DNA from: Christiangramia lutea
GTDB lineage: Bacteria > Bacteroidota > Bacteroidia > Flavobacteriales > Flavobacteriaceae
DNA length: 64,000 bases
Direction: 5' to 3'
NCBI RefSeq assembly: GCF_022489035.1
Contig: NZ_JAKVTV010000001.1
Location: 1,116,001-1,180,000 of the forward strand
In this document: piece after piece, positions 26,570 through 35,918 of the stretch
Numbering within the stretch: the first letter of the stretch is position 1
Layout: each line of letters opens with the position of its first letter
Position numbers and translations under genes: made by a program
Notes under the pieces: generated by a model
What the model was told of the DNA's origin: nothing
Database searches by the model: none
Seen by the model: the letters and a program-made list of their open reading frames with translations, nothing else

Positions 26570-26637
26570 TTTATCAAGGACTAAAGAAGCTCTACTTTCG
26601 AGAGAGATGAGGCTAACCAAATTAATTTAAGAAACCC

Positions 26638-28584
26638 GTGAAGAAAAAACCAGGAAATACCGAATTGCCATCTACTAAAACAGAATTAGGTAAACTGGCA
26701 GCATTAGAGACAGGCGATTATAAATATTCAGTAGAAGATTATTTTAAAACACCGGAAGCTTTTTCATTTCAATTATCTCCAGATGGTAAGTATCTAGCTT
26801 ATATGAAGCGAAGAACCACCGGGGAGCGTGATTTGTATTTAAGGGAAATTTCAACTCAAAAGGAGAGTTTACTTAAAAAGCAGGAAGAAGATTTGATTCG
26901 AGGTTTTTACTGGAAAAATAACAACCGTATCTTATATCTTCAGGATAAAGGTGGTGACGAAAATTATCATGTTTTTGGTGTAGATGTTAATGGAGAGAAC
27001 GATAGTGATCTAACTCCTTTTGACGGTGTTAGAGTGATTATTATTGCCGTTTTAAAAGAGGATGATGATCATGTTATTATTCAGATGAATAAAGAAAATC
27101 CTCAACAGGAAGAGCCTTATCGTCTTAATATAAATACAGGTGAGGTTACTAAGCTTTATACAGTGAAGGAAGGAGATGCACCGGTGGCAGGTTATAATTT
27201 TGATCGAAAAGGGAATTTGCGGGCAATTACACGCGTGGTAGATGGGGTAAATACTGAACTTCTCTATGAAATTGAAGGAGAATTTAAAAGAGTAAAATTA
27301 ACAGAGTTTGGTGACACTTTCAGCATTTCATCTTTTAATCCTAATACCAATAACCCAGATGATGCTTATGTAGTATCAAACCTTGAAGGCGATAAAACAG
27401 AGATCCAGCTTTATGATCTTAAGCAAAACAAAAAGATAAAAACAGTTTATAGTAATGAAACTTTCGATGTTTCAGGAATTAGCCTGTCAAGAAAGCGAGA
27501 CTACGAAATTGACTATTTCAAGTACACCGGGGAAAAGGCCGTAATTGTTCCCGTAAGCGATACGTATAAAAAAATCTACGCAAGGTTAAAACAGGAATTT
27601 GCTGAAAAGCAATTCTTTACCGTTGGAAAGACCGATGATGAAAGTCAGTATATGGTATTAGTCACCAGTGATAAAATTATAGGTGAGTACTATTTGTATG
27701 ACAGGAACAAGGGTGATGTAAAGCTTCTATATACACTTCTGCCTCAATTAAAAGCGGAAGATATGGCTTCCATGAAGCCGATTAGCTTTAAGAGCCGTGA
27801 TGGTCTGGACCTTCACGGATATATTACGCTGCCAAATAATTTTGAAAAAGGTCAAAGTGTTCCGCTTATAGTGAATCCCCATGGAGGTCCACAGGGAATT
27901 CGCGATACCTGGGGTTTCAATCCTGAAGCTCAATTATTCGCCAGCCGTGGATATGCGACCTTACATGTGAACTTTAGAGTCTCTGGAGGATATGGAAAAG
28001 AGTTCCTGAAAGCAGGTTTTGGAGAAATTGGACGAAAGGCAATAGATGATGTAGAGGATGGAATAGATTTCGCTATAGAACAGGGTTGGGTAAATAAGGA
28101 CAGAGTAGCCATCTATGGTGGAAGTCATGGCGGTTATGCTGTTTTACGTGGAATGACCAAAACTCCGGAAAAATATGCTTGCGGAGTAGATTATGTAGGA
28201 GTAAGCAATCTGAATACTTTTATGGAAACAATCCCTCCTTATTGGGAAAAATACAGGGAGATATTATATAAGATCTGGTATAATCCAGGGATTCCTGAAG
28301 AGAAGGAAATTATGGATGAGATCTCTCCCGCATTACATGTTGAAAAGATCAAAAAACCTCTTTTTGTTGTTCAGGGTGCTAATGATCCGCGGGTAAATAT
28401 TGATGAAGCAGACCAGATCGTAGAAAGTTTAAGGAAACGTGGAGTTGAGGTGCCTTACATGGTAAAATATGATGAAGGGCACGGATTTGCGAAAGAGGAA
28501 AGCAGGTTAGACCTATATAAAGCGATGATGGGCTTCTTTGCAGAGCATCTTAAGGATAAAAAACCTGATACGGCAAAAGCATAA
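26638..28584 (+). CDS. S9-family prolyl oligopeptidase-like serine peptidase
   Basis: 648 residues: an N-terminal beta-propeller (about 35-390) and a C-terminal alpha/beta hydrolase domain. The catalytic triad fits Ser in YGGSHGGYAV, Asp in GANDPRVN and His in DEGHGFAKEE. The start is a GTG at 26638; a stop codon lies in frame five codons before it, so no longer form exists. There is no signal peptide, although many Bacteroidota S9 peptidases are exported, so this one is probably cytoplasmic. It would cleave short peptides; specificity unknown. A terminator follows. Confidence 0.88.
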   Translation: MKKKPGNTELPSTKTELGKLAALETGDYKYSVEDYFKTPEAFSFQLSPDGKYLAYMKRRTTGERDLYLREISTQKESLLKKQEEDLIRGFYWKNNNRILYLQDKGGDENYHVFGVDVNGENDSDLTPFDGVRVIIIAVLKEDDDHVIIQMNKENPQQEEPYRLNINTGEVTKLYTVKEGDAPVAGYNFDRKGNLRAITRVVDGVNTELLYEIEGEFKRVKLTEFGDTFSISSFNPNTNNPDDAYVVSNLEGDKTEIQLYDLKQNKKIKTVYSNETFDVSGISLSRKRDYEIDYFKYTGEKAVIVPVSDTYKKIYARLKQEFAEKQFFTVGKTDDESQYMVLVTSDKIIGEYYLYDRNKGDVKLLYTLLPQLKAEDMASMKPISFKSRDGLDLHGYITLPNNFEKGQSVPLIVNPHGGPQGIRDTWGFNPEAQLFASRGYATLHVNFRVSGGYGKEFLKAGFGEIGRKAIDDVEDGIDFAIEQGWVNKDRVAIYGGSHGGYAVLRGMTKTPEKYACGVDYVGVSNLNTFMETIPPYWEKYREILYKIWYNPGIPEEKEIMDEISPALHVEKIKKPLFVVQGANDPRVNIDEADQIVESLRKRGVEVPYMVKYDEGHGFAKEESRLDLYKAMMGFFAEHLKDKKPDTAKA

Positions 28585-28610
28585 ATATTTCTATAAAAAT
28601 AGGATAACAA

Positions 28611-28640
28611 AAAAGGCTGTTGCATGTGCATCAGCCTTTT
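28611..28640. terminator. Bidirectional intrinsic terminator
   Basis: Stem AAAAGGCTG (28611-28619) / CAGCCTTTT (28632-28640) with an inner TGCA/TGCA pair in the loop, T-runs on both strands. It serves the S9 gene and the convergent HD gene, whose stop codon overlaps its edge. Confidence 0.85.
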
Positions 28641-29292
28641 ATTTTTTTCCTTCCCATTCCGAATAAAACTGGTCCAGGTAATGCACCATGAAGGCATGCC
28701 TGTCTGCGGCAATTCTTCTTCCGGTTTGTGTATTCATTCTGTCCTTAAGCAATAATAGCTTTTCGTAGAAGTGATTTATGGTAGGTGCATCTGAAGCCTT
28801 ATATTCTTCTTTGGTCATATGCAGATTGGGCTCTATCTCAGGATCATACAGAGCTCTGCCTTTGAATCCGCCATAATTGAAGCACCTGGCAATTCCAATA
28901 GCGCCAAGGGCATCAAGTCTGTCAGCATCCTGGACGATATCGAGTTCTGCGGAAGTAAAATTTTGCTCAGTATTTCCTCCTTTAAAGGAGATATTTTCAA
29001 TGATCTTCACTACATGATCTATAATTTCTTCCGAAGCATTCTGAGATCTTAGAAAATCTGAGGCAACTTGGGGACCAACGGTCTCGTCTCCATCATGGAA
29101 TTTGGAATCTGCGATGTCATGTAATAAAGCACCTAATTCAACTACCTGGAGATCGGCTTGCTCTCCTCCTGCGATTAGCCTGGAATTATTCAAAACCCGT
29201 TCAATATGGAACCAGTCATGTCCTCCTTCGGCATCATGAAGTTTTTCCTTAACAAATTTGATCGTGCTTTCGACGAGGGTATTTTCGGGCAT
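28639..29292 (-). CDS. HD-domain phosphohydrolase, YedJ-like
   Basis: 217 residues. The HD motif set is clear: GGHDWFHIERVLNN (His near residue 19-24), LLHDIADSKFHDGDE (HD near 53-54) and the C-terminal DADRLDALGAIGIAR (Asp near 118). This is a metal-dependent phosphohydrolase of the YedJ type, with an undetermined nucleotide or phosphate-ester substrate. It lies downstream of the PlsC gene on the same strand, after 10 bp, and ends on the shared terminator. Confidence 0.88.
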   Translation of the reverse strand: MPENTLVESTIKFVKEKLHDAEGGHDWFHIERVLNNSRLIAGGEQADLQVVELGALLHDIADSKFHDGDETVGPQVASDFLRSQNASEEIIDHVVKIIENISFKGGNTEQNFTSAELDIVQDADRLDALGAIGIARCFNYGGFKGRALYDPEIEPNLHMTKEEYKASDAPTINHFYEKLLLLKDRMNTQTGRRIAADRHAFMVHYLDQFYSEWEGKK

Positions 29293-29302
29293 AAATAGCT
29301 AA

Positions 29303-30034
29303 CTAGATGATATCGGCAATAATTATTCTTTCGATCTCTGCAGCAAGAGCCTCCGGATCCTGATTTCCTACTTCTATAGGTTTATGAGTTTTAAGTTTTA
29401 CACTTACACCCAGCTCTATCGGGAAGTTTCCGTGTTTAAAGAGTTTCCAGGAATTATTTATGGTAATAGGAACCACTACAGCGTCTGGAAGTTTTTTAAA
29501 CAACATCATCAAACCGTTCTTTCTGAATTCTTTCGGTGCACCGGTACGGCTACGCGTACCTTCCGGGAAGATGACAGCAGATCTTTTTGTTTCCTTTAGA
29601 TAATCTGCGAACTGGCTCATTTTAATAAGGGATTCTCTCCTGTTTTTTCGGTCTATAAGTACCGAACCACCGTGCCTTAAATTGAATGATATACTTGGAA
29701 TTCCATGCCCTAATTCCTTTTTGCTCACAAATTTTGGATGATGTTTCCTGAAGTGCCAGATTATAGGTGGGATGTCATACATTCCCTGGTGATTCGCTAC
29801 GAAAATGCAGGTTTTATCAACCGGAAGATTAAATTCATTTTCTATGCTAAATGTTGTTCCCAGTAAATTTAGGCACCTCAATAGGAAAAAATTGAAAATA
29901 TCCACACTCTTTTTATGAGCCTGATATCCTCCCAGTTTTAAACAAATCCATTGAATTGGATGAAAAACCAGCATACATAGAAAAAAGCAAATGTAAAAAA
30001 CGACCGATAAGGGATAGGATAGAATTTTTTTCAT
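29303..30034 (-). CDS. plsC: 1-acyl-sn-glycerol-3-phosphate acyltransferase
   Basis: 243 residues; an N-terminal hydrophobic segment, then the acyltransferase motifs NHQGMYDIP (H-x4-D, about residue 82) and FPEGTRSRTG. It acylates lysophosphatidic acid to phosphatidic acid at the inner membrane. The HD phosphohydrolase follows closely on the same strand. Paralogues exist in most Bacteroidota, so essentiality is not implied. Confidence 0.9.
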   Translation of the reverse strand: MKKILSYPLSVVFYICFFLCMLVFHPIQWICLKLGGYQAHKKSVDIFNFFLLRCLNLLGTTFSIENEFNLPVDKTCIFVANHQGMYDIPPIIWHFRKHHPKFVSKKELGHGIPSISFNLRHGGSVLIDRKNRRESLIKMSQFADYLKETKRSAVIFPEGTRSRTGAPKEFRKNGLMMLFKKLPDAVVVPITINNSWKLFKHGNFPIELGVSVKLKTHKPIEVGNQDPEALAAEIERIIIADII

Positions 30035-30078
30035 CTCAAATTAAAAGTACAAAAATAACCATTTAGCATTAGGCACAT

Positions 30079-30105
30079 AAAAAAACCACGCCGGTAGCGT
30101 GGTTT
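30079..30105 (-). terminator. Intrinsic terminator after the bacilliredoxin gene
   Basis: Nine-bp stem AAACCACGC (30083-30091) / GCGTGGTTT (30097-30105), loop of 5, with an A-run at 30079-30085 that gives a T-tail on the minus strand. Confidence 0.8.
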
Positions 30106-30126
30106 AATCTACTATCTAAAATAAGA

Positions 30127-30537
30127 TTAGCAAAATTCGTTATAAGCACCAATCAGGTTTTCTGCGATCATTTCTGCAGGTCTTCCTTCAATGTGATGAC
30201 GTTCTAGCATGTGAACCAATTCACCGTCCTTGAACAGTGCCATAGATGGAGAAGAAGGAGGGAAAGGTACCATCATATCTCTTGCTTTCTCAGTAGCTTC
30301 TTTATCTACTCCTGCGAAAACTGTTACCAGGTTATCTGGTTTTTTTGCATTCTGTAGAGACAGTCTTGCTCCCGGACGAGCATTAGCTGCAGCACAACCA
30401 CAAACTGAGTTCACAACTACCAAAGTAGTCCCTTCGAGAGCCATTGCCTTTTCTACATCTTCTACAGTGTGTAATTCCTGAAAACCAATTTTTGTAAGAT
30501 CTTCTCTCATTGGTTTTACTAATTCCGCTGGATACAT
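30127..30537 (-). CDS. BrxA/BrxB-family bacilliredoxin
   Basis: 136-residue thioredoxin-fold protein of the YphP/YqiW (DUF1094) family, with the CGC active site in VVNSVCGCAAANARPGARL. In Bacillus these proteins remove bacillithiol from oxidised proteins; in Bacteroidota they are widespread. N-terminus MYPAELVKPMREDL is typical. It stands alone between terminators with its own leader. Confidence 0.9.
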   Translation of the reverse strand: MYPAELVKPMREDLTKIGFQELHTVEDVEKAMALEGTTLVVVNSVCGCAAANARPGARLSLQNAKKPDNLVTVFAGVDKEATEKARDMMVPFPPSSPSMALFKDGELVHMLERHHIEGRPAEMIAENLIGAYNEFC

Positions 30538-30720
30538 ATATTTTTAATTTTTGTATTAAACTTTATTGAAGCACAAAGATACCAAATTAAGTTCAGCCTG
30601 CATATCTCAAATTACTATGTGCTAATAGGTTCAATTTATAACCGCCTGGGGGAACAGGTATCCTAAAATTGTGGTTTGAATATTGAAAATGTTATCTTAG
30701 CGGCTAAAGAAAATTGCCCG

Positions 30721-31455
30721 ATGATCAAATGGCTTGCCGCAGTTCTGGGATATATCTACTTCAGGTTTCCCGGCGCTATTCTTGGATTTATTATAGGTTC
30801 ACTCCTGGATAATTACATCCGTTCTTCTGGTGGTATCTTTAATTCTATTCTTGGCGAACAAAAGCAAAGTGTCTCGCCCGGAGATTTTGAATTGAATTTA
30901 CTATCCCTTTGTTCCATCGTGATCAAGGCAGACGGAAATGTTTCCCAACAGGAGCTTGATTACGTAAGATCCTACTTTATTCAAGCTTATGGAAAAGAAC
31001 GAGCTAATGCCACATTTAGGACCTTTAATGAGGTGGTTAAGAACAGGCAGGTATCCGCATCTAATATTGCCAGGTATCTCGCTGCCCGTACTAAATATCC
31101 AACCAGGTTACAGATCATTCATTTCCTCTTCGGAATTGCAAAAGCAGATGGACATGTGAGCGCTGCGGAAGCAGATGTGATCCAGGAAATCGCAGGATAC
31201 CTTCAAATAGGCCGAAGGGATTTTGAAAGTATCAAAGCCATGTTCTTCAAAAAAACCGATTCGGCTTACACGATCCTGGAAATAGATAAATCTGCAACCG
31301 ATTCTGAAGTGAAAAAAGCCTACAGGAAAATGGCCAAGAAATATCACCCGGATAAATTAGGCCATATGGATGAAGCTTATAGGAAAGGTGCACAAGAAAA
31401 ATTTACTAAAGTTCAGGAGGCCTACGAACAGATACAGAAGGAACGCGGGTTTTAA
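30721..31455 (+). CDS. TerB and DnaJ domain protein (DjlA-like co-chaperone)
   Basis: 244 residues from the ATG at 30721; an upstream in-frame TTG at 30676 would add 15 residues but has no support. N-terminal hydrophobic segments (AAVLGYIYFRFPGAILGFIIGSLL), then a TerB-like helical domain (about 60-165, DGNVSQQELDYVRSYF and ADGHVSAAEADVIQEIAG), then a J domain at the C-terminus (about 180-244) with HPD in KKYHPDKLGHM. The architecture is that of membrane-bound DjlA, which stimulates DnaK. Its stop overlaps the convergent thioredoxin gene stop by 4 bp. Confidence 0.87.
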   Translation: MIKWLAAVLGYIYFRFPGAILGFIIGSLLDNYIRSSGGIFNSILGEQKQSVSPGDFELNLLSLCSIVIKADGNVSQQELDYVRSYFIQAYGKERANATFRTFNEVVKNRQVSASNIARYLAARTKYPTRLQIIHFLFGIAKADGHVSAAEADVIQEIAGYLQIGRRDFESIKAMFFKKTDSAYTILEIDKSATDSEVKKAYRKMAKKYHPDKLGHMDEAYRKGAQEKFTKVQEAYEQIQKERGF

Positions 31456-31922
31456 TCAATTTTTATAAGTGTTTTTAAGTTGTCTGTAGTCAGGTATTCA
31501 TGGCTTTTCCGTTTAACCTGGAAATTTGCATCTAGAACCATGACTACCGGAAAAGAAATAGGTTTGTCTTTCCTGCTTGCCAGTAACAGAGGGATTTGGT
31601 GTATTCCCCTTCGATTCGTCTTTTGCTGTTCATTTGTAAAAATTTGCCCCTCGAATTCTATATTTTCCACACTTTCAGCATCCATTTTCACTGCGTAGAA
31701 TTCCGTGTTGAGCTTTTGAATCACCTCCTTGTTCCTAAAGGCGTTTCTATCCATCTTTTTACAGTAAACACACCAATCTGTATAAAAGTAAATGACCACA
31801 GGTTTGTTTTCGGTTTTTAATGAGTCCTCTAGTTCTTCAAATCCTATCCAGTTGATCTCATCTTTTTGACCAAAAGTTATCTGCGGGACAATAATCATTA
31901 ATAGAAAAAAGATCCTTTTCAT
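31452..31922 (-). CDS. Thioredoxin-fold protein, exported
   Basis: 156 residues with a signal peptide (about residues 1-18, ending FGQ) and a redox-active C-V-Y-C in WCVYCKKMDRN. Resembles DsbD C-terminal or thioredoxin-7 periplasmic reductants. It lies 11 bp downstream of the TonB receptor gene on the minus strand and is probably co-transcribed with it. The last residues of the convergent DnaJ gene share its stop (TTAA). Confidence 0.85.
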   Translation of the reverse strand: MKRIFFLLMIIVPQITFGQKDEINWIGFEELEDSLKTENKPVVIYFYTDWCVYCKKMDRNAFRNKEVIQKLNTEFYAVKMDAESVENIEFEGQIFTNEQQKTNRRGIHQIPLLLASRKDKPISFPVVMVLDANFQVKRKSHEYLTTDNLKTLIKID

Positions 31923-31933
31923 AATTCAAACAG

Positions 31934-34285
31934 TTAATTATGGAGGTTTCCGAATTTTATCCCAAAGAAAAAAGTACGGGGTCTTGAAGGTCCATAGATG
32001 TAATCTGAATCCCGGGTAGGGCCGGAATCAAAGTCATCCTGATATTCATCGAACACATTCTGAACACCCGTACTTAGATTGATGTGGAAATTTTCAGTTA
32101 TATCTATATGCTGACTTATTTTTAAGTTCATATCCCAGAAAGTGGGGGACTTTCTTAATTCTAATAATCCATTGCTGTTGATAACCCTCGGGATGGTCAT
32201 TTTACCGGTATAAGTTCCGGTAAGGTCTACAGCAAATCCTTCAAAGGGGGAAGTATTTATATTTAAATAGCCGTAAAAATCTGGATTCCTTACAAATTCA
32301 GAAATAATAACATCTTCCTCATCCCCTGAGACTGCTTCGTACAATACCTGGTCTTCCTTATAAATAGATTGCTGGTAGGTTCCGCCTAACTGAAAGGTAA
32401 GGGCCGATGAAGGTGAAACCCCAATTTCAAAATTTGTTCCGGCCACATAGGCTCCGCTTCCATTTCTAACCTCCTTGACAATAGAGCCATTTGGTAAACT
32501 AGCCCCGGTACTTACTGTGGTGAAAGGATCATTAAGTTCAGTATAAAAACCTTCGAGAAGAAAATCTGTCTGCAACTTGTTGATGCTTTTAGAATAGTTC
32601 AGGGAAGCGGTATAGGCGTTGGAATATTCCGTCTCAAGATCTTCTGCCAGAATCACGAATTGCGGCTCTCCGCCAACCGATGAAATATGAAGGTCCTCGT
32701 TAAATGCCTGTGGAGCTCGAAATCCCCGCGCATAACCTCCTCTGAACTGTAATTCATCTGTAATATCAAAGAGGACGGTTAATCTGGGACTAAGAACTGT
32801 TTGTTTAATGTTAGAGTTTCTCTCTATATTTTCCACAGCATAAATTCCTGCTACATTTATATGGTCAAGTCTGGCACCAAGAAGAGCAGTGAAACTTTCC
32901 GCCGGTTTCCATTCATATTGGGCAAAAGCGGCATATGAATTTACCTTCTGATCTATGAATCTTTTATAACCAGAAATCACATCCTCGGTATTGCTATGGT
33001 TGAATTCAACTCCTGAAGTAAGCACATCTTTATTATCAAAGTTTCTGGTAAACTGAAATCCAGCCAGGGCAGCGAGGTCTTTTGTGTTTCCATAGGCATT
33101 GGATGCCAGTAAGCTATCCTGGGCCGTACGTCCTCCTCCAAGGCCGCCATAATAACTTTTTCGGTCTGTATGCTGTCCAGAAATATATACGGAGTAGTTA
33201 TTTGTCATATCGACATTTGAAAGATCGTAGGTAAGACCGCCAATAAAAGTGTTGTGATCAAGCTGCTCTGTAATATCGGTAAGATGGGGAGGGAGTTCAA
33301 GTCGATCCCCACCCCTTCGGTATTCCTTTAAAGCCGTTAGGTCTAAACTGATCTTGCTGGTCTCATCTGGCTTTAAGAAAGCCTTTGCACCAAGCGTATT
33401 ATTTGTTAGTTCGGTTATTTCGGTGAATCCATCGCCATTGGCATCATAAGCTGAACGGTCACGGTTCATTCCATAAATGGTCACTCCGCTATTAAGGTCT
33501 TCGGTGACTACAGATCCGGCGAAATTTAAGGTTCGGTCTGGAATTTCTCCATCTATCAGAGAAAGATTACTATTAATATTCCATGTATTGAGTACCGGTT
33601 CTTTTGTAATGATATTTACGGTGCCGGCAATAGCATTGGAACCAAACAATGCCGATCCTCCACTACGTACAACTTCTACTCGATCTAAAATGGAGGTTGG
33701 GATCTGTTCCAGTCCATAAACACTATTAAGCGCACTAAAAACAGCTCTGCTATTTATAAGAACCTGGGTGTAGCTTCCATCCAATCCATTCAGTCTTACC
33801 TGGGTGAAACCACAATTCTGGCAGTTTGTCTCAACTCTTACTCCGGGCTGAAAATTTAAGGTCTCAGCTACTGAAACCGATTGGGTTGCATTGAAGAGTT
33901 TGGAGTTCAGTACATTCACGACTACCGGTGCCTGTTTCAGGTTAATTCGATTCCGGGTGGCACTCACTACTACCTGGTCCAGTCCAAGGGCATCTTCTTC
34001 CAATTCTATAAAAAGTGTTTTATCTGAAAATTCCCTCAGATTTATGGAAATATCCCTGGTTTTATAGCCTATTGCCTGCACATGGATAGTTGTGCTCTGA
34101 TCATTTATTTGAATACTGAATTCACCATTGATGTCTGCGCTAGTACCTTTATTGGTTCCATTTATCGAAATACTGGCAAAAGGAACCGGTCTTTCTCCAT
34201 CGGTAACCTTTCCATTGATTTTCAAATTCTGGGCAGCTAAAGTGGAAGAGAGAATACATAATAAAATACCTAATATACCTTTCAT
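31934..34285 (-). CDS. TonB-dependent outer-membrane receptor
   Basis: 783 residues from the ATG at 34285; a TTG directly before it could add one residue. Signal peptide ending AAQ (about residue 18), a carboxypeptidase-like regulatory domain (about 20-105), the plug (VVVSATRNRINLKQAPVVVN, RLNGLDGSYTQVLINSRAV) and a 22-strand barrel ending in FFGIKFGNLHN. The downstream thioredoxin gene, the divergent DtxR-type regulator and a DtxR-like box in the promoter suggest import of an iron or other metal complex. The ligand is not visible from sequence. Confidence 0.9.
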   Translation of the reverse strand: MKGILGILLCILSSTLAAQNLKINGKVTDGERPVPFASISINGTNKGTSADINGEFSIQINDQSTTIHVQAIGYKTRDISINLREFSDKTLFIELEEDALGLDQVVVSATRNRINLKQAPVVVNVLNSKLFNATQSVSVAETLNFQPGVRVETNCQNCGFTQVRLNGLDGSYTQVLINSRAVFSALNSVYGLEQIPTSILDRVEVVRSGGSALFGSNAIAGTVNIITKEPVLNTWNINSNLSLIDGEIPDRTLNFAGSVVTEDLNSGVTIYGMNRDRSAYDANGDGFTEITELTNNTLGAKAFLKPDETSKISLDLTALKEYRRGGDRLELPPHLTDITEQLDHNTFIGGLTYDLSNVDMTNNYSVYISGQHTDRKSYYGGLGGGRTAQDSLLASNAYGNTKDLAALAGFQFTRNFDNKDVLTSGVEFNHSNTEDVISGYKRFIDQKVNSYAAFAQYEWKPAESFTALLGARLDHINVAGIYAVENIERNSNIKQTVLSPRLTVLFDITDELQFRGGYARGFRAPQAFNEDLHISSVGGEPQFVILAEDLETEYSNAYTASLNYSKSINKLQTDFLLEGFYTELNDPFTTVSTGASLPNGSIVKEVRNGSGAYVAGTNFEIGVSPSSALTFQLGGTYQQSIYKEDQVLYEAVSGDEEDVIISEFVRNPDFYGYLNINTSPFEGFAVDLTGTYTGKMTIPRVINSNGLLELRKSPTFWDMNLKISQHIDITENFHINLSTGVQNVFDEYQDDFDSGPTRDSDYIYGPSRPRTFFFGIKFGNLHN

Positions 34286-34300
34286 CAATTAAATTTTATG

Positions 34301-34308
34301 CAAATCTA
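34301..34308 (-). promoter_or_regulatory. -7 element of the TonB receptor gene
   Basis: On the minus strand TAGATTTG fits TAnnTTTG and lies 15 bp before the ATG. The candidate operator at 34318-34333 covers the region just upstream of it. Confidence 0.5.
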
Positions 34309-34317
34309 TAAAATTAA

Positions 34318-34333
34318 TTTAGGCTTATCTAAA
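34318..34333. promoter_or_regulatory. Candidate metal-regulator operator between TonB receptor and dtxR genes
   Basis: TTTAGGCTTATCTAAA, a dyad with TTTAGG/TCTAAA halves (5 of 6 match). It sits upstream of the TonB receptor -7 element and next to the dtxR -33 region. Related dyads precede feoA and the AraC gene. A DtxR-family repressor encoded alongside is the natural candidate. Confidence 0.5.
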
Positions 34334-34336
34334 AAA

Positions 34337-34367
34337 TTGATTAATCAAATTAAAAAATGTATTTTTG
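34337..34367 (+). promoter_or_regulatory. Promoter of the dtxR gene
   Basis: TTG (34337-34339), 20-bp spacer, TATTTTTG (34360-34367), ATG 19 bp further on. The TTG is part of a perfect 12-bp palindrome TTGATTAATCAA (34337-34348). Confidence 0.6.
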
Positions 34368-34386
34368 GCTCAATTAAAAATGAATT

Positions 34387-35043
34387 ATGTTCAGCTTATC
34401 TGAAGAAAATTATCTGAAAGCCATTTTTCACCTTGAAACTGCATATAAAAGCGGGGTTAGTACAAATGCACTTGCCGAGGAAATGCAGACCAAAGCTTCA
34501 TCGGTAACCGATATGATAAAGCGACTTTCAGACAAGGACCTGGTGAATTACAAAAAATACCAGGGTGTAAAACTTAGCGAGGCCGGAAAAAATGCAGCTA
34601 TTGAGGTAATAAGAAAGCACAGGCTTTGGGAAGTCTTTCTTGTAGAAAAGCTCGATTTTAATTGGGATGAGGTACATGAGGTAGCCGAACAATTAGAGCA
34701 TATAAAATCTGAAAAGCTAACCAACGAATTGGATAAATTCCTTGAATATCCTAAACGTGATCCACATGGGGACCCTATTCCCGATGCACATGGAAATTTC
34801 TCGGTTGCCAATCGTGCACTTTTATCTGATCTCAAAAAAGGGGAAACAGGGATCTGTGTAGGAGTGAAAGATTCTTCAGTAGATTTTCTCCAGTATCTTG
34901 ATAAGAATAAAATATCCTTGGGTAAGGAGATCGAAGTTCTGGAAAAAGAAGATTTTGACCAGTCGATGCTAATAAAAATAGAACAAGAAGAATTGAGGAT
35001 ATCCAATTTGATATCTGCCAACCTGTTTATTAAAACAATATAA
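34387..35043 (+). CDS. DtxR-family metal-dependent regulator
   Basis: 218 residues: N-terminal winged helix (SLSEENYLKAIFHLE, then TKASSVTDMIKRLSDKDLVNYKKYQGVKLSEAGK), the metal-binding and dimerisation domain (about 75-140, with HRLWEVFLVEKLDFNWDEVHEVAEQLEH and YPKRDPHGDPIP), and an SH3-like FeoA domain at the C-terminus. These repress iron or manganese uptake genes when the metal is bound. It is divergent from a TonB receptor and followed by a ZIP transporter after 2 bp. Iron versus manganese specificity is not read from sequence. Confidence 0.93.
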   Translation: MFSLSEENYLKAIFHLETAYKSGVSTNALAEEMQTKASSVTDMIKRLSDKDLVNYKKYQGVKLSEAGKNAAIEVIRKHRLWEVFLVEKLDFNWDEVHEVAEQLEHIKSEKLTNELDKFLEYPKRDPHGDPIPDAHGNFSVANRALLSDLKKGETGICVGVKDSSVDFLQYLDKNKISLGKEIEVLEKEDFDQSMLIKIEQEELRISNLISANLFIKTI

Positions 35044-35045
35044 AA

Positions 35046-35867
35046 ATGGAATTAGTTTTAGATTATTTTGAAACTCTCGATCCTGTATACGCAGCTTTTT
35101 TAGCCACATTGTTTACCTGGGGACTTACTGCCCTTGGAGCTTCGCTGGTATTTGTGTTCAAAGGAATGAACCGGGCATTTTTTGATGGAATGCTTGGTTT
35201 CACTGGAGGAGTAATGGTTGCAGCTAGTTTCTGGAGTCTTTTGGCACCGGGAATTGAAATGAGCCCAGGGGAGGGTTTTGAAAAGACCATTCCGGCCCTT
35301 GTAGGTTTTGGCTTGGGTGCACTTTTCATCTTCGGACTTGATAAGGTACTACCACACCTCCATGTAAATTTCAAAATGAGTGAATCTGAAGGAATTAAAA
35401 CGCCCTGGCATAAATCCATATTATTAACGCTGGCTATAACCTTGCACAATATCCCTGAAGGTCTTGCGGTTGGAGTACTTTTCGGCGGTGTCGCAGCCGG
35501 ATTTGAAGGAGCGAGTATTGGTGGTGCAGTAGCATTGGCACTTGGAATAGGGCTGCAAAATTTTCCTGAAGGATTCGCGGTAGCCATGCCATTAAGAAGG
35601 CAGGGTCTTAGTAGATGGAAATGCTTCAATTACGGGCAATTATCTGCCATCGTAGAACCGGTTGCTGCCGTTCTAGGAGCCTGGGCTGTACTTACCTTTC
35701 AGCCAATTTTGCCATATGCACTTTGTTTTGCCGCTGGAGCCATGATCTTCGTTGTTGTTGAAGAGGTGGTTCCTGAAGCTCAGCAAGGTAATTTTACAGA
35801 TATTTCTACAATGGGATTTATTGGAGGATTCATGGTAATGATGACCCTGGATGTTGGGCTGGGTTAA
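35046..35867 (+). CDS. ZIP-family metal transporter
   Basis: 273 residues, about eight membrane segments. The metal-site helices TLHNIPEGLAVGVLFGG and GIGLQNFPEGFAVAMPL carry the HNxPEG and QNxPEG motifs of ZupT-like transporters. Takes up divalent metals such as zinc, iron or manganese into the cytoplasm. It lies 2 bp after the DtxR-family gene and so is probably controlled with it. Confidence 0.92.
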   Translation: MELVLDYFETLDPVYAAFLATLFTWGLTALGASLVFVFKGMNRAFFDGMLGFTGGVMVAASFWSLLAPGIEMSPGEGFEKTIPALVGFGLGALFIFGLDKVLPHLHVNFKMSESEGIKTPWHKSILLTLAITLHNIPEGLAVGVLFGGVAAGFEGASIGGAVALALGIGLQNFPEGFAVAMPLRRQGLSRWKCFNYGQLSAIVEPVAAVLGAWAVLTFQPILPYALCFAAGAMIFVVVEEVVPEAQQGNFTDISTMGFIGGFMVMMTLDVGLG

Positions 35868-35918
35868 GATATTTTGCAACAATTGAAGATTAATGTCGTT
35901 TTTATAATAAAGACTTAA

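Noticed and set aside
35063-35629. 188-codon minus-strand ORF opposite the ZIP transporter
   Set aside because: Antisense shadow: Pro/Ser/Ala-rich product arising from the coding bias of the membrane protein.
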